64,000 bases of DNA from Whalleya microplaca (Eukaryota > Ascomycota > Sordariomycetes > Xylariales > Xylariaceae), in the NCBI GenBank assembly GCA_022497155.1, contig MU385735.1, positions 248,001 through 312,000 on the forward strand, in the 5' to 3' direction. The notes beneath the pieces are model-generated. The model was not told the origin of the DNA. It did no database searches and saw nothing but the letters and a program-made list of their open reading frames with translations. Positions within the stretch are counted from its first letter, which is position 1. Every line of letters starts with the position of its first letter. This document shows, in pieces, positions 31,879 to 42,999 of this stretch. The position numbers and the translations under genes are program-made.

Positions 31879-33459
31879 CTTGAATTATCTTTCTGCGGAG
31901 GATTGGGTGTTCTGGCTTGTGCAAAGTCGTAACGGATGCGATTTTGCAAATCCTGGCGAAATTGGGGATGCTTGGTGGTGGATGTTTAACGCAAAGGTAG
32001 CCAGTGAAGGATACATGTACCTGTTTGCATTGGGGTCGGCTTTATGTCTTTCCTCCTTTGCAGTGGATGTTGAAAGGAATCTACGGTTAGAGGGACATAC
32101 CGTGTCATAGGTAACCAGCGGCGAATGAATGACGGGTATGGGATTTGGCAACCTGAGGTGTGCTTCCCGACAATCGTAAGGATGCTCCTGGTTGGTAGAT
32201 TTTTACAAACTGGGAGAGCATTGGTAGTATTTATTGATGGGAGGGGTACTCGATTGATCAATTCTGTCAATAGGGAGCATAGTACCATTTGAGCATCACA
32301 CTCGGGATTGACAATGCGAACCTTGTGAAGATCACCTTAGGAACGAGATCCCATTCCCTATCTTGGTAGGTGGTCGACCGCTGTTCACCACTGTATATTT
32401 GGAGGCCATCCAATCTCGTCGCCCATGGACATCCCCAGAAAAGCTTATTCTGTATTTTGTAACAGAGTGGTCAGATTGGAAGGTAGATGTGCTTGAATAT
32501 CGAAGATCGTCATCCTTTTCATCTATTTAAATAGCCACTCAAGATACACCACGGCTAACAAGCGGTTTCAGGTGCTTGCTGCCATGACTAAGTAGGTAAC
32601 GCATAAGGAGCAGGGGAGCAGGGGAGATGGCAAGATTCTACATAGGAAAGGGGGAGAGGCAGAGAGGGTGGGATAATTATTAATTAATTGATTGACATAT
32701 ACGTCCATTCACGATCTTGAGGCTTTGCATCATACATATGCATCATATGCAACCTCTTCTAGAATATTGATTTGTATTGACACGTAGCTTGCGTAGCATC
32801 ATCACACACGCATCGTAGCATTTTGAAGTCCAATTCAAGATGGAGTGACAGTGGAGTGAAGGTGAGATGTGTTATGAATCTGGAACCGACCTTGAGTGGC
32901 TTGACTGGGAAGATGCCGGCACACTGGTCCAATGACATCACACCTCATTGGCTACATTGTCTCTGAGCTAGGGCACATGCTAAGCCCCTCGTGAACAATA
33001 TCCCTGTAGATGGTAGCCCTGCAGCTCCTTATCGATACGGCCATTCGGTGCAATCAGCTTGCAGAGCTTGTTGAAGCTACAGTGGCAGAAGCGTCTGATA
33101 CCTGCAATACAGTATACCTACTGACTTTACTTTAGACATATCATCCGTATGTCTCTCTATATATCAATCATCATTCTTCTGGACCAGATAAGTAGTCGAC
33201 ACCACATCATTCGACTCCGATTCCTTCCTCTTGCAAACATATACGTGTAGGAACACTAAACCAAGTCATCTATTGTATTTGACGTGGTGTGGGACGCTGA
33301 CGCTCCGTTCACTTGGCTATAAAAGCCTGCGGATTACAAGCTCGCTTTCTGGACAATACCTGTCCTCAGCATGCAACTTGCGACGTGCATACAATAAATC
33401 TTTAGCACGTTGAACCAACCACAAATAACGATAGCCCATGAGCTCCTGTACGTACAAAT
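31879..33459. other. Divergent intergenic region, 1.6 kb
   Basis: Promoters of the secreted protein gene (minus) and the coiled-coil gene (plus). A palindromic ATACATGTAC lies at 32011-32020. No gene was recognised. Confidence 0.5.
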
Positions 33460-35589
33460 ATGAGCTTTGGCACTTCTCTACTCTCAAAACTGCGGCCCGG
33501 TGAAGATAGAATGTCTCCTCTACTCCCACTCCATACATCCCCACCGCCTAGGCAGGAAGACGATCACGACCTTTCTGAGCTCTCCCCACGACCCGACCAA
33601 GCTCTGCTCTCTCCAGATTACCCACAGGATTTCACTTACAAACACACGTCTTCGGGATCTACCAACAATACGAGCAGTCCGTCTGGGAGCATGGATCGCG
33701 CATCTGGGCGTAGCAAAGGCCCAGGCCCAGGCCAAGGCAAGGGCAAAGGCAAAGCTATTAGTTTTGCTTATCAGGAAGTGCCGCGTGCACAGTCTCGAGC
33801 CATACCCCCCATAATCGACTACAGAGCAACAACGAAGACACCGAATGCGAGCCAGACAAATTCGAATAGTCCCGAGCATTGGCGAACACCTTTCCCTCCC
33901 GAACGCCGCGACAATCCCAGGCCTCATATGTCATTCATGGAGAGCATGTTCTCGCGTGGGCCTAGCCGATCGTCTGATCACACATCGCGGTCTGATATCG
34001 ATGACAATTTCAAGATGATGCAGCGCAGAGAGCGCCAGCTGCAGAAAGAGCTCCAGAAGCTATTGGATGCGCAAGGTGAAGCGCTGGAACGAGACCTTGA
34101 CGGAGGCGATGCAGGAAAAGGTACATCTGTGGATTCAAGACGAGGATCTTCCCCCGCTTCCTCTTCGACATCAACCTCGAATTCAAACATGCCTAATGGG
34201 TCTATTATACCTGTACGACAGCCCAAGAGGAAGCCTCTATCCAAACGACAGGCTCGAAACAGCATTGCGCGCTGTGTTACCATGTTATCGGACCTGAAGA
34301 ATGAAGAGGATGCCTACATCGCTACGGCTCTAGCCCGGCGCAAATCTGCTCTGTCAAGACTACGCAATTTGTCATCTCAGCGCAAATCAATCGTCATGGA
34401 GATGAAAGTTATTGAAGAAGACGGCAATTCACCCGCCAGGAGTGAGATGACCAAAATGGAGGGCCAGTATCGTGCAGTATGCAGCGACATAGAGAAGTTA
34501 GAGGAAAGACTCCGCCGGCTGAAGAGGACCAAGGTCGATTTGGAACATAGACTCGAAGAGGCCAGGAGCACCAGAGACGCAAGCCTTAGTGGCTACAAAG
34601 GCGCACTGCGGCAATGCGATCAAGGAATCAACGAACTCATGAAACACCCGGGCATTGAAGTCCTAGAGGTCGAGGACCTGATGGAGCCGGGCGAGGACAT
34701 CGGCGCCCTCATGTCCAAGCATATGTCTGGGTTCGAGTTCCTCTCGCTACGCCCCGAACGGAGAACAATGGAGATGGCAAAAGACTGGTGGGAAGGAGAG
34801 GCTGCCATCCTCGAAAAACGCAAGGCCGCGGTCGACAAGGAGCGCATGGCCCTGGAGGAGGGCAGCAAGATATGGCAGCAGGCGCTTACCTTGCTCGTTG
34901 ATTTCGAGGGCCAGTTGAACAGATCTCTTAGCACCGCCATGGCAAACACATCTACGCGGGATAGTCCCGGGTTGAAGACGCCGGATACTATCCTTCGGGA
35001 CCAATACAAGGCCCTCAAGACGACTCTCCGCGAGATACAAGACTTACATGACTACGTCGAGGCTCAGGGATGGAACCTCCTGGTGGTGGCCATCGGTGCC
35101 GAGCTAGCCCATTTCCTCGGGCTCAAGGAATACCTAGCAGCGGTGATCCGCGATGCCGGGTACGACGATGGATTACTTACTCCGCCTCAAACACCCAATG
35201 CGGAACCCTCTAACAACGGTGACCTTGTCGACGTGCACGCGAGTGGCACGGAGGAACAGCAGCACCAGGACGGACACGCGGAAGCAGAGGAGCTCAGCAC
35301 GAGTGTCGTCCGGCACTGGGAGGCATCCGTCGAGCCCAGCAACGTCGTCCCCACGGACCTGCTCGGCGGCGATCACCGGGATGAGAGCGACAACGAGGTG
35401 CCCCCTGGATTGCTAAGCGAGGCGCATCACGAAAGCGAGGACGAGCACCCTAACGAGGTCCCGCCCGAGTTTCTGTCCATGCATAGTCCGCAGACCAAGC
35501 GGATCGAGAAGCAGCAGCTCAGTAGACAGAGCAGCACGAATGAGGTGCCGCCGGACTTGTTGGTGGCGGGTGACGACTCCATTGACTAG
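33460..35589 (+). CDS. Coiled-coil protein resembling fungal autophagy-related protein 28
   Basis: One intronless frame of 709 residues. Order: a Ser/Pro-rich disordered N-terminus (to about 180), a first coiled coil (MMQRRERQLQKELQKLLDAQ, about 185-210), and a conserved-looking helical core (SKRQARNSIARCVTMLSDL, about 265-300). Next come a second coiled coil (CSDIEKLEERLRRLKRTKV..), a region ending GWNLLVVAIGAELAHFLGLK, and an acidic tail. From memory of Pezizomycotina annotations this matches proteins named Atg28, a coiled-coil factor for pexophagy in Komagataella; the assignment is not certain. The tail holds four copies of a short motif, N(E/V)VP(P/T)x(L/F)L, at residues 628, 645, 665 and 694. 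No enzyme or membrane domain. It converges with the mitofissin gene. Confidence 0.7.
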   Translation: MSFGTSLLSKLRPGEDRMSPLLPLHTSPPPRQEDDHDLSELSPRPDQALLSPDYPQDFTYKHTSSGSTNNTSSPSGSMDRASGRSKGPGPGQGKGKGKAISFAYQEVPRAQSRAIPPIIDYRATTKTPNASQTNSNSPEHWRTPFPPERRDNPRPHMSFMESMFSRGPSRSSDHTSRSDIDDNFKMMQRRERQLQKELQKLLDAQGEALERDLDGGDAGKGTSVDSRRGSSPASSSTSTSNSNMPNGSIIPVRQPKRKPLSKRQARNSIARCVTMLSDLKNEEDAYIATALARRKSALSRLRNLSSQRKSIVMEMKVIEEDGNSPARSEMTKMEGQYRAVCSDIEKLEERLRRLKRTKVDLEHRLEEARSTRDASLSGYKGALRQCDQGINELMKHPGIEVLEVEDLMEPGEDIGALMSKHMSGFEFLSLRPERRTMEMAKDWWEGEAAILEKRKAAVDKERMALEEGSKIWQQALTLLVDFEGQLNRSLSTAMANTSTRDSPGLKTPDTILRDQYKALKTTLREIQDLHDYVEAQGWNLLVVAIGAELAHFLGLKEYLAAVIRDAGYDDGLLTPPQTPNAEPSNNGDLVDVHASGTEEQQHQDGHAEAEELSTSVVRHWEASVEPSNVVPTDLLGGDHRDESDNEVPPGLLSEAHHESEDEHPNEVPPEFLSMHSPQTKRIEKQQLSRQSSTNEVPPDLLVAGDDSID

Positions 35590-36632
35590 AAGCCTCAGGA
35601 CATGGACATGGGCATGGACATGGACAATATGATGAAGGACCGGGATTGGCACGTGTAGGGGTTACACTCTGGAGAGCAAGGTATTGATTTATTGTTTGTG
35701 GTGTTTGGGCGTGGACAGTACAGTATGTAACATACATAGTATCATTCCGAGAGCGGTGCCTTATTAGCGGGTTTCGACACCGTAGGATGTTTACTTACGA
35801 GTCACCGCTTTCTTCACGTACACTACATACCTTACTGAATAATGACCATGAATGAAACCTGTAACCATACCCCTATATATCTCTCTCTCTCTCTCCAACA
35901 CGTAATTATTTCACAATAAATGTTTATTTTTAGAGAGAATTGCGTCCCCCGGAGATGCTTACTACGTGTAACCGGTCGGGCGACGGGAGTAAACCATGTT
36001 CGTTCGGCAAATCTCGGCTACACGGTAACTGAGACTGGAGCCAGCCCTCCCTATCCCGTCCGTCGTTCTAGGGAAAATATGGGAATTCAAGGAGGTTACA
36101 CGCCATAGATTTCTCTCATTCTTATATAAATTTCAATGCGTATTGGGGTTTAAAGCGTTTAAAAAAACATAAAAAAAAGAAGATGCCTTTGCCGGATAGG
36201 AAAATCTTTCGTTAAATGATATATGAACAACCCAGCAAAAAAAACGCCCGTTTCGTGGAAAATATGACAATTCCTTTATCCACTACATGATGGATGCTAT
36301 AGCAGCAGCGGCAGACAAGACAGACAAGACACCTCCGCCCCTCGCTTTCTCCCGCCTCCTCCCTCCCCTCTTCCTTATATCCGGAAGTCCTAACACTAGG
36401 AGCCGCGCTTACTCCAACGGCAAAATGCAAGCAACACGCAGGCACAGGCAGCACGGCGGGCTGATTTATATCTCCGATGACCGACTGTGAACCCGAGGGA
36501 GTGAGTGTGGGTGTAGGTGGACGGTGAGGAGACCCGGGTTCGGGAGGCCTCATCCTCGACAGTCGGGGGTCGCTTTGAGCACTGCGTCAATCACTCGACC
36601 TGACGGCATGTGTATGTATATACAGGTGTGGC
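35590..36632. other. Intergenic between converging genes, 1.0 kb
   Basis: 3' regions of the coiled-coil gene and of the mitofissin gene. A (TC)n tract lies at about 35880-35895. No gene was recognised. Confidence 0.5.
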
Positions 36633-37087
36633 CTATCGAGTCCGTTGGAACCAGCCGCTCGATCCTGCCACGGCCACTGACTGGTCCATCACCCACTCGC
36701 CGATACTCAGGTATTTCTCTACCCACTTGTTCGCATCTTTGTTCTCGCCGACTGATATTCGCTCTGTCTTGAAGCTGCACCACGAAATAGCGGTCAGTCT
36801 TCGTCTCCGTCGCTAGGGACAGCCGGAGCTCCCGCCTTCGGGTCGGCATGGAGTGGATGTGCTACTCACCTCAAGCCGGTCGATCGTCGCATGCCTGCGA
36901 GGATTGTCGAGACTGAGGGAAAAAAAAAAGCAGACGGGTTAGCGGGTTTGGGCACTCGTATGATCTATCTATGGATATGGAGGAGATCGCATACTGAGGA
37001 CCGCGTCCACGGCATAATGGGTGAGTCGACCAAGCTTTCCCCACAGGCCAAATGTTAGCAAGTTGAGAAACTGAGAGACACGATCAT
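36633..37087 (-). CDS. ATG44: DUF1748 family protein, mitofissin (Atg44) homologue
   Basis: Found by joining four small exons: 37087-37082, 37034-36995, 36912-36870 and 36774-36633. Introns are 47, 82 and 95 bp, all GT..AG and all in phase, with donors GTGTCT, GTATGC and GTGAGT. The product is 76 residues, the size expected for the family. It starts MILGRLTHYAVDAVLISTIL and continues AGMRRSTGLSF, NKDANKWVEKYL, GEWVMDQSVA and GSSGWF, the DUF1748 pattern as I know it. Members include fission-yeast Atg44 and budding-yeast Mco8/Atg44, small intermembrane-space proteins that bind cardiolipin membranes and drive mitochondrial fission for mitophagy. The first exon carries only two codons and a weak donor, so the exact start is the least certain point; exons 2-4 are firm. 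Confidence 0.88.
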
Positions 37088-38635
37088 TAGACGAATGTTC
37101 AGCGTCCCTTCTTCGGTCTTTGGTTATTCATTCAATGCAGCAGCAGCGGCAGCGGCAGCGGCTTCGCCATCGGAGCCGTCCGTTTCGTGAAGCGCGAAAG
37201 AAAAAAAAAAAAAAAAAAACAGGAAAACCCGACCAACCAGGTTTCCCGCCCGGGTGCTGCCAGACAAGCAAGACAGAATAGATAGACCGACTGCAGCCCG
37301 AACGGAACGACCGGTGGGTACCTTTTATTCCCTTTATCTTTCTTCTGCTTCGACGGGCTGGCTGGAGAGTGTGTGGAGTTATTATGCGGGAATTAATTTA
37401 CTTACTACCATGTTGAGGGAGATTTGTGCTGATAAACTGTGTTGTGCAGGAATTCGTGGGTTTATCGGATCGTAAAAGTCGTGAAGAGGATGAATGCAGT
37501 CGTTGGAAAGTGTGAAAAGAGATGGATCAGAAGGTGTGTGTCATGAGATCAGTGGTTTAATCAGTGGTTTAATCAGTGGTTTAAGGTGTTCAATAATGCC
37601 TTGTAAACCCTTGCAGCTGGGCGTTTCCAGGGCCCAGTTTCCAGCGGACAGGCGACCGGTCGCAGGCAGCGGTCGGTGGCACAAGGGGGAGGGGAGGGGC
37701 TGGGGCTGGGGCCTACAGTTACCTACCTATGTAGGTATCTAGGTACCAAGGTAGAGGGGCTTTGGAGGCTGGGACGGGAGAGAGCCAAGAGCCTTCCACT
37801 GCAAGAAAGCAGCAGAATGGCTTGCATTGGCTTGCATTGGCTTCCATTGGCTCCATTGGCAGTCAGGCAGTCAGGTCAGACAGGCCCAGAACTAGGTATG
37901 TACAGCGGTACCCAGATGGCAAGAACTCGAAACATTATCTTATCAGCTGGAAACGAGCCTAGCAGGCACGGACCGACTTGTCTCACGGCATTACACCGTC
38001 TTACCGACGCTTGTCCCATCTGGGCCTAGCGCGCTCCCAATCGGATCCAAGCGTCGTCGGCCAGCCCAAAAAAAGAGCAGGCCACTCCGGCGCACTCAAG
38101 CCACTCTCTGCCCACCTGAACGGAGAGGCTCAAGACGGTGGTAGTCGTCGAATGACTGTCACCTTGAAACGTTGAGGGGTGGCCTCGTCCTGCCCCACGT
38201 GGAGGGGCACATTGGTTGGTAAGGACCGACTGCTATTGCACAGTCTGCACTGCACTGCACTGCACTGCACTGCACCGCGCGCTGCACCGAACTTTGCTGA
38301 GTTGAGGCACTTTCTGGTCACTTTATTAAGGAAAAGAAACCTGGACGCCAGAGCTTTCCCCCCAACCTACTTACACGACAAGCAACAAACTCCGTACGCG
38401 ACGATATTCCATAGGTTCTGATTGACGGCACGACAATTCCCTCAATCTTCTCGAGCAGGCGAATCGAAAATACCTCTTTTGCTTCTCCCCTATTCCCTCT
38501 CATCCTCTTATCCTCTCTTCCTCTTTTCCCCTCCTACAAAACACCAAGATACCCCTCCATCCTCTGATAAATAATCTTACATCAAGAGAATCTCTCAATC
38601 CGGTATCAACTACTATTCCCTCCACAAGAAAAAAG
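37088..38635. other. Divergent promoter region, GC-richer and repeat-rich, 1.5 kb
   Basis: Lies between the mitofissin gene and the pyruvate kinase leader. Simple repeats include (GCAGCG)n near 37137-37165, an A19 run at 37201-37219, three ATCAGTGGTTTA units at about 37549-37584, GGCTTGCATT-type repeats at about 37818-37860, and (TGCAC)n at about 38247-38275. A pyrimidine-rich stretch at about 38473-38535 directly precedes the pyruvate kinase leader, a feature typical of strongly expressed fungal genes. No coding ORF seen. Confidence 0.55.
38473..38535 (+). promoter_or_regulatory. CT-rich core promoter box of pyruvate kinase
   Basis: Long runs of C and T (CCTCTTTTGCTTCTCCCC and on to TCCTCTCTTCCTCTTTTCCC), about 100 bases before the leader intron donor. 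Such CT boxes fix the start of transcription in highly expressed glycolytic genes of filamentous fungi (established). Its use here is inferred. Confidence 0.5.
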
Positions 38636-39178
38636 GTGAGTGGAAAAACAAGTCCCAGTCATTATGTACATATATCATCCAGTCACGATGTCTGTGTTTT
38701 CAGCATCATCTGCCCATGCCCACTCGGAAAACATTGCATGTTTCGAATACTCCGTGCGGGTATTCGCCCCTCCTCGCGATGCACTCCTGGCTATCAAGTT
38801 ATATATATATATGAGGGGTTCAAGACGCCTTATCGTCTTGGCTTCATCAATGCTGCTAGGAGAGATATGGAGAGATATGCACTTCGTTTCGTTTGCGGCG
38901 TTTCACAAGCCACATACTGGACAATGTGGACAGTGACTTCGTCTCAACAATATTCGAGGGACGGACGGATTCTACGGCCAAGAACCGACATGTTACTAAC
39001 CTTAGAATATGTCTATATTTGGCCCGGACTTGGCGAAACATGTCCAACCATCGTCCATTCGAAACATGCTTTGCTTCCCCCCCTCATATTGCCATTGAAT
39101 ATTGCCATTTACCATTATAAAAGCTGTCTTTGACGACCCTGCTGCGAACCTGAACTAATTATTTTCTCTCCATCCAGC
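38636..39178 (+). other. Probable 5'-UTR intron of pyruvate kinase
   Basis: A strong donor (AAAAG|GTGAGT) at 38636 lies after a pyrimidine-rich leader. An acceptor (CTCTCCATCCAG) at 39178 lies 44 bases before the ATG. The ~543 bp between contain TA repeats and scattered stops and ATGs that would otherwise act as upstream ORFs. Leader introns are common in fungal glycolytic genes. No transcript evidence is available. Confidence 0.5.
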
Positions 39179-39222
39179 TCTCCATTCAGATTACCTCCCA
39201 ACAACAATTCACCACTGCCTAA

Positions 39223-40895
39223 ATGTCTTCCAAGGCTCACCAACGAAACCAGTCCGTGGCGGTCAACGCCCTCGACCACCTCAACCTGGGTGGTAAGATC
39301 GAGTGGCTCGCCTCCCTCGACACCGCTATCCACCCCGAGAAGAACTACCGTAGAACCTCCATCATCTGCACCATTGGCCCCAAGACAAACTCCGTCGAGG
39401 CTATCAACAAGCTGCGAACCGCCGGTCTCAATGTTGTTCGGATGAACTTCTCGCACGGCTCGTACGAGTACCACCAGTCCGTCATCGACAATGCCCGTGC
39501 GGCCGAGAAGGCCCAGGCTGGCCGTCAGGTTGCCATCGCCCTCGACACCAAGGGCCCGGAGATCCGAACGGGAAACACCAACGGAGATGCCGACATCCCC
39601 CTCTCTGCCGGAACCATCTTGAACATCACCACCGACGATAAATATGTTACATCTTGTGACACCCAAAACATGTAGGTTTCAACCAATCAGATTTTCAAGG
39701 TTAGTGCTGACAGCTCCCGATCAGGTACGTCGACTACAAGAACATTACCAAGGTCATCAAGGAGGGACGGATCATCTACGTTGATGACGGTATCCTCGCC
39801 TTCGAAGTCCAACAGATTGTCGATGAGAAGACAATCAAGGTCAAGGCCCTGAACAATGGCTTTATCAGCTCCAAGAAGGGTGTAAACCTGCCCAACACCG
39901 ATGTCGATCTGCCCGCTCTGTCTGAGAAGGACAAGGCCGATCTCCGGTTTGGCGTAAAGAACAATGTCGACATGGTTTTCGCGTCATTTATCCGACGCGG
40001 ACAGGACATCAAGGACATCCGCGAAGTCCTTGGTGAGGAGGGAAAGCACATCCAGATCATTGCCAAGATCGAGAACCGACAGGGACTTAACAATTTCCGC
40101 GAGATTCTCAGAGAGACCGATGGTGTCATGGTGGCTCGTGGTGATTTGGGTATCGAGATTCCCGCTGCCGAAGTCTTCGCCGCCCAGAAGAAGCTCATCG
40201 CCATGTGCAACATGGCCGGCAAGCCTGTCATCTGTGCCACGCAGATGCTCGAGTCCATGATCAAGAACCCCAGACCTACCCGAGCTGAAATCTCCGACGT
40301 CGGTAACGCTGTCACCGACGGTGCCGACTGTGTCATGTTGTCTGGTGAGACCGCCAAGGGTTCCTATCCTTCCGAGGCCGTTCACGAGATGCACGAGACG
40401 TGTCTGAAAGCCGAGAACTCTATTCCTTACGTTAGCCATTTCGAAGAAATCTCCTCGTTGGTGAAGCGACCCGTTTCCGTTGTTGAGTCATGCGCCATGT
40501 CTGCTGTGCGCGCGTCCCTTGATCTGAACGCTGGCGGCATCATCGTCCTTTCGACTTCCGGTGAATCCGCGCGGCTCCTAAGCAAGTACCGACCCGTCTG
40601 CCCCATCTTCATGGTGACCCGGAACCCATCCGCGAGCCGATATGCCCACTTGTACCGAGGCGTGTACCCCTTCTACTTCCCCGAGCAGAAGCCCGACTTC
40701 ACCAAGGTCAACTGGCAGGAGGACGTGGACCGTCGTATCAAGTGGGGCATTGAGCACGCGCTGACCCTCAACGTCATTAACAAGGGCGACACCGTCGTCG
40801 TTGTCCAGGGCTGGAGAGGCGGCATGGGCAACACCAACACCGTCCGTATCGTCAAGGCGGATCCCGAGCACCTTGGCATCGGCCGCCTTGCGTAA
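39223..40895 (+). CDS. pkiA: Pyruvate kinase
   Basis: Exons 39223-39671 and 39725-40895. The intron at 39672-39724 (GTAGGT..CAG, 53 bp) splits the Met of QNM|YVDY, giving 539 residues. The enzyme turns phosphoenolpyruvate and ADP into pyruvate and ATP, the last step of glycolysis, in the cytosol as a tetramer. Landmarks: [38 protein letters not shown] (nucleotide and K+/Mg2+ site), [23 protein letters not shown] with the active-site Lys, and [12 protein letters not shown]. The C-terminal domain ([12 protein letters not shown]..) carries the fructose-1,6-bisphosphate site. The codon use is strongly biased to C-ending codons, as for highly expressed fungal genes. The 5' side has a CT box and a likely leader intron. 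Confidence 0.98.
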
Positions 40896-42999
40896 GTTAA
40901 CCCGGACGCGTCCGGGTATATACCTACATACATAGGAGTTGCGGAAATACAGGATAACTAGGTCTGAATAACATCGGATGGGATCGCTTTTGAATGAAAT
41001 GAATTGCCAGAGAGGGAAAAGGGCGGCTGGGATGGATACCTAGATAATGAGAATGTGAGGCCATGCGGCCAGGCGTTCCTTTCTCTCAATACCGATGACA
41101 TAGATCATAAAATCTTTTTTACGAACGAGGCCGCAATGCCCCCACACATGTGTAATCAATCAATTAGCCAATCAATCGGGCGCAAGCAGGACAGTGAACT
41201 GGTAGGCAGACAGCAGAATCCTGAAGAAATCAAATACCAAGTACTTGAGGGTTGTGTCTTGTGACTTGTGTGCGTGGATCGGATATGTTGTAAACTGTAG
41301 ACAGTAGTAATTTCCAACGAAAACGATGTATCTCGTCTCGCTGAACTGTGGTTGGCTATATCAGCTAGACACTATGAAGTTAGACCTTGGATACATCAAT
41401 GTGAACTGTTATACCCCAGTAGCCAACTGCCGGTGCTAACTAGTATCAATCTCCAACAAGATAGGACCTCTTGAGATAGGGCTAGAGATACATACCGTTG
41501 GAAAATGATTCTTTTATATCGGCAGTTATTCTACTAAATACGGAGGACTGACTGCAGTCATCGACGAGTGTTGTTTCCTTTACAATAGGTTTCCTGCCTA
41601 GTACAGATAGGTCGAAAGGTAGCAGCCAAGACTCAGATACACACCCCTAATGTAATTATAGACTACTTTAACCCCTGAGCTGTGGCGATGGAAACAAGTG
41701 AAGGTGTGAGTATGCTGGGTACAGGTAGTATTACTTGATTCTAGCCTAGCAACGGAAGTGTGCGAGGTAGAGCAAGCCTTTCGATAGATTCACAGGATGG
41801 AACGTACACTGTAATCCGTGGCTGTTGGCGGGAAAAGATCTTGATATCCCATGCCTTGTGTACGTCCATCCAGCAAATAGTGGAAGGACCGAATTCAGCT
41901 GCTAGAAGATTACATATAACCCGTCCAGTCTAGGACCTGCAGATAGACAGCCATTTAGGAACGATTGATTGTATACCAAGTTGATAGAATGCTGATGGGC
42001 GTTTGATCTAGTCACGCTTACCGGCGGTCTTGGAGGGATAGGAGGCCGGAAACCTTATCTACGCATAAGGAAAAACAATAGGGGTCCTGATGAGCCTGAT
42101 TCTAGAGTCCCCAAGGCTAAGGAAATTTGTCAATAAGCAGACTTGTTCTCGTTTAAGAAAATGCCGTATGTGCATCTCCCATCCCGGGCCATACGTCTCG
42201 CGTCACAGATATGGTCCGCGTTAGAGCTGTTTTGTTGGTAGTGCTGCGCTCGTTGTGAGATGCGGGTTTGGCGTGCTGGTTCTTTAGTTAATGGTGGCCA
42301 GTATGGACTGGCGGCTTCGCCCATCGCCCTGCTTCGTTAGTTTCGAGGAAGGCCGTGTCGTCACTAACTGCGTCTAGGCTACTATTCTTGAGCCTTGGAT
42401 TAGAAAATAGAGATTGATAGAGGGTGTAGTGAATCGTAGAAGAGGATGTAGGGGATGGAAGCATTGATGAGCTCGATGACTCTCACTTGCCTATCGGGGC
42501 CCAAGCCGTGACACAGGCTTTACAAGGTTAGAAAGATCGGCTTGGTGTCACAACTATGTAAGTTATGAAATCTGATCACCGCTCATGGTGGATGAAGCTT
42601 GACCAATAGGAAATAGCGGGACGCCGAATTTGGCAAGTCCTTTTGCACTACTTGCGCATAAGCTTGCTGGGTCGAATAGGTACTAGATATCTCTATAGTT
42701 AAGTTTCTGATAGAAATTTCAAATTTCAGTCTCTTGTTTGTTCACTTGCTAAATTGGACGAACGAATAAGTACAGCACTATCGTAATCTTGGCTTGCTTC
42801 ACGAAGCTACATTGATTACTCAGCTGCAACCTTCTCCTATTATCTTGATCCTAGCTATGTTCACACTATAGAATACACAGTGCCGACTAGATGCGCTCCA
42901 GAGAACGAGACGAATAGAGGCGCCATGCCGTGAACTCCTCCAGATGTTGATGATCATTCAAGTAATTCGCACGAGTTATCGACAGTGTGGAATCGTTCA
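40896..42999. other. Intergenic, 2.1 kb, between converging genes
   Basis: 3' regions of pyruvate kinase and of the first F-box/ankyrin gene. No gene, RNA or repeat recognised; the short ORFs lack coding character. Confidence 0.5.

Noticed and set aside
36550..36849. Minus-strand 99-codon ORF over the last mitofissin exon
   Set aside because: It runs through the third intron in the wrong frame; the spliced DUF1748 frame explains the DNA.
39115..40439. Long minus-strand ORFs (up to 193 codons) over pyruvate kinase
   Set aside because: Antisense shadows caused by strongly biased codon use in a highly expressed gene.
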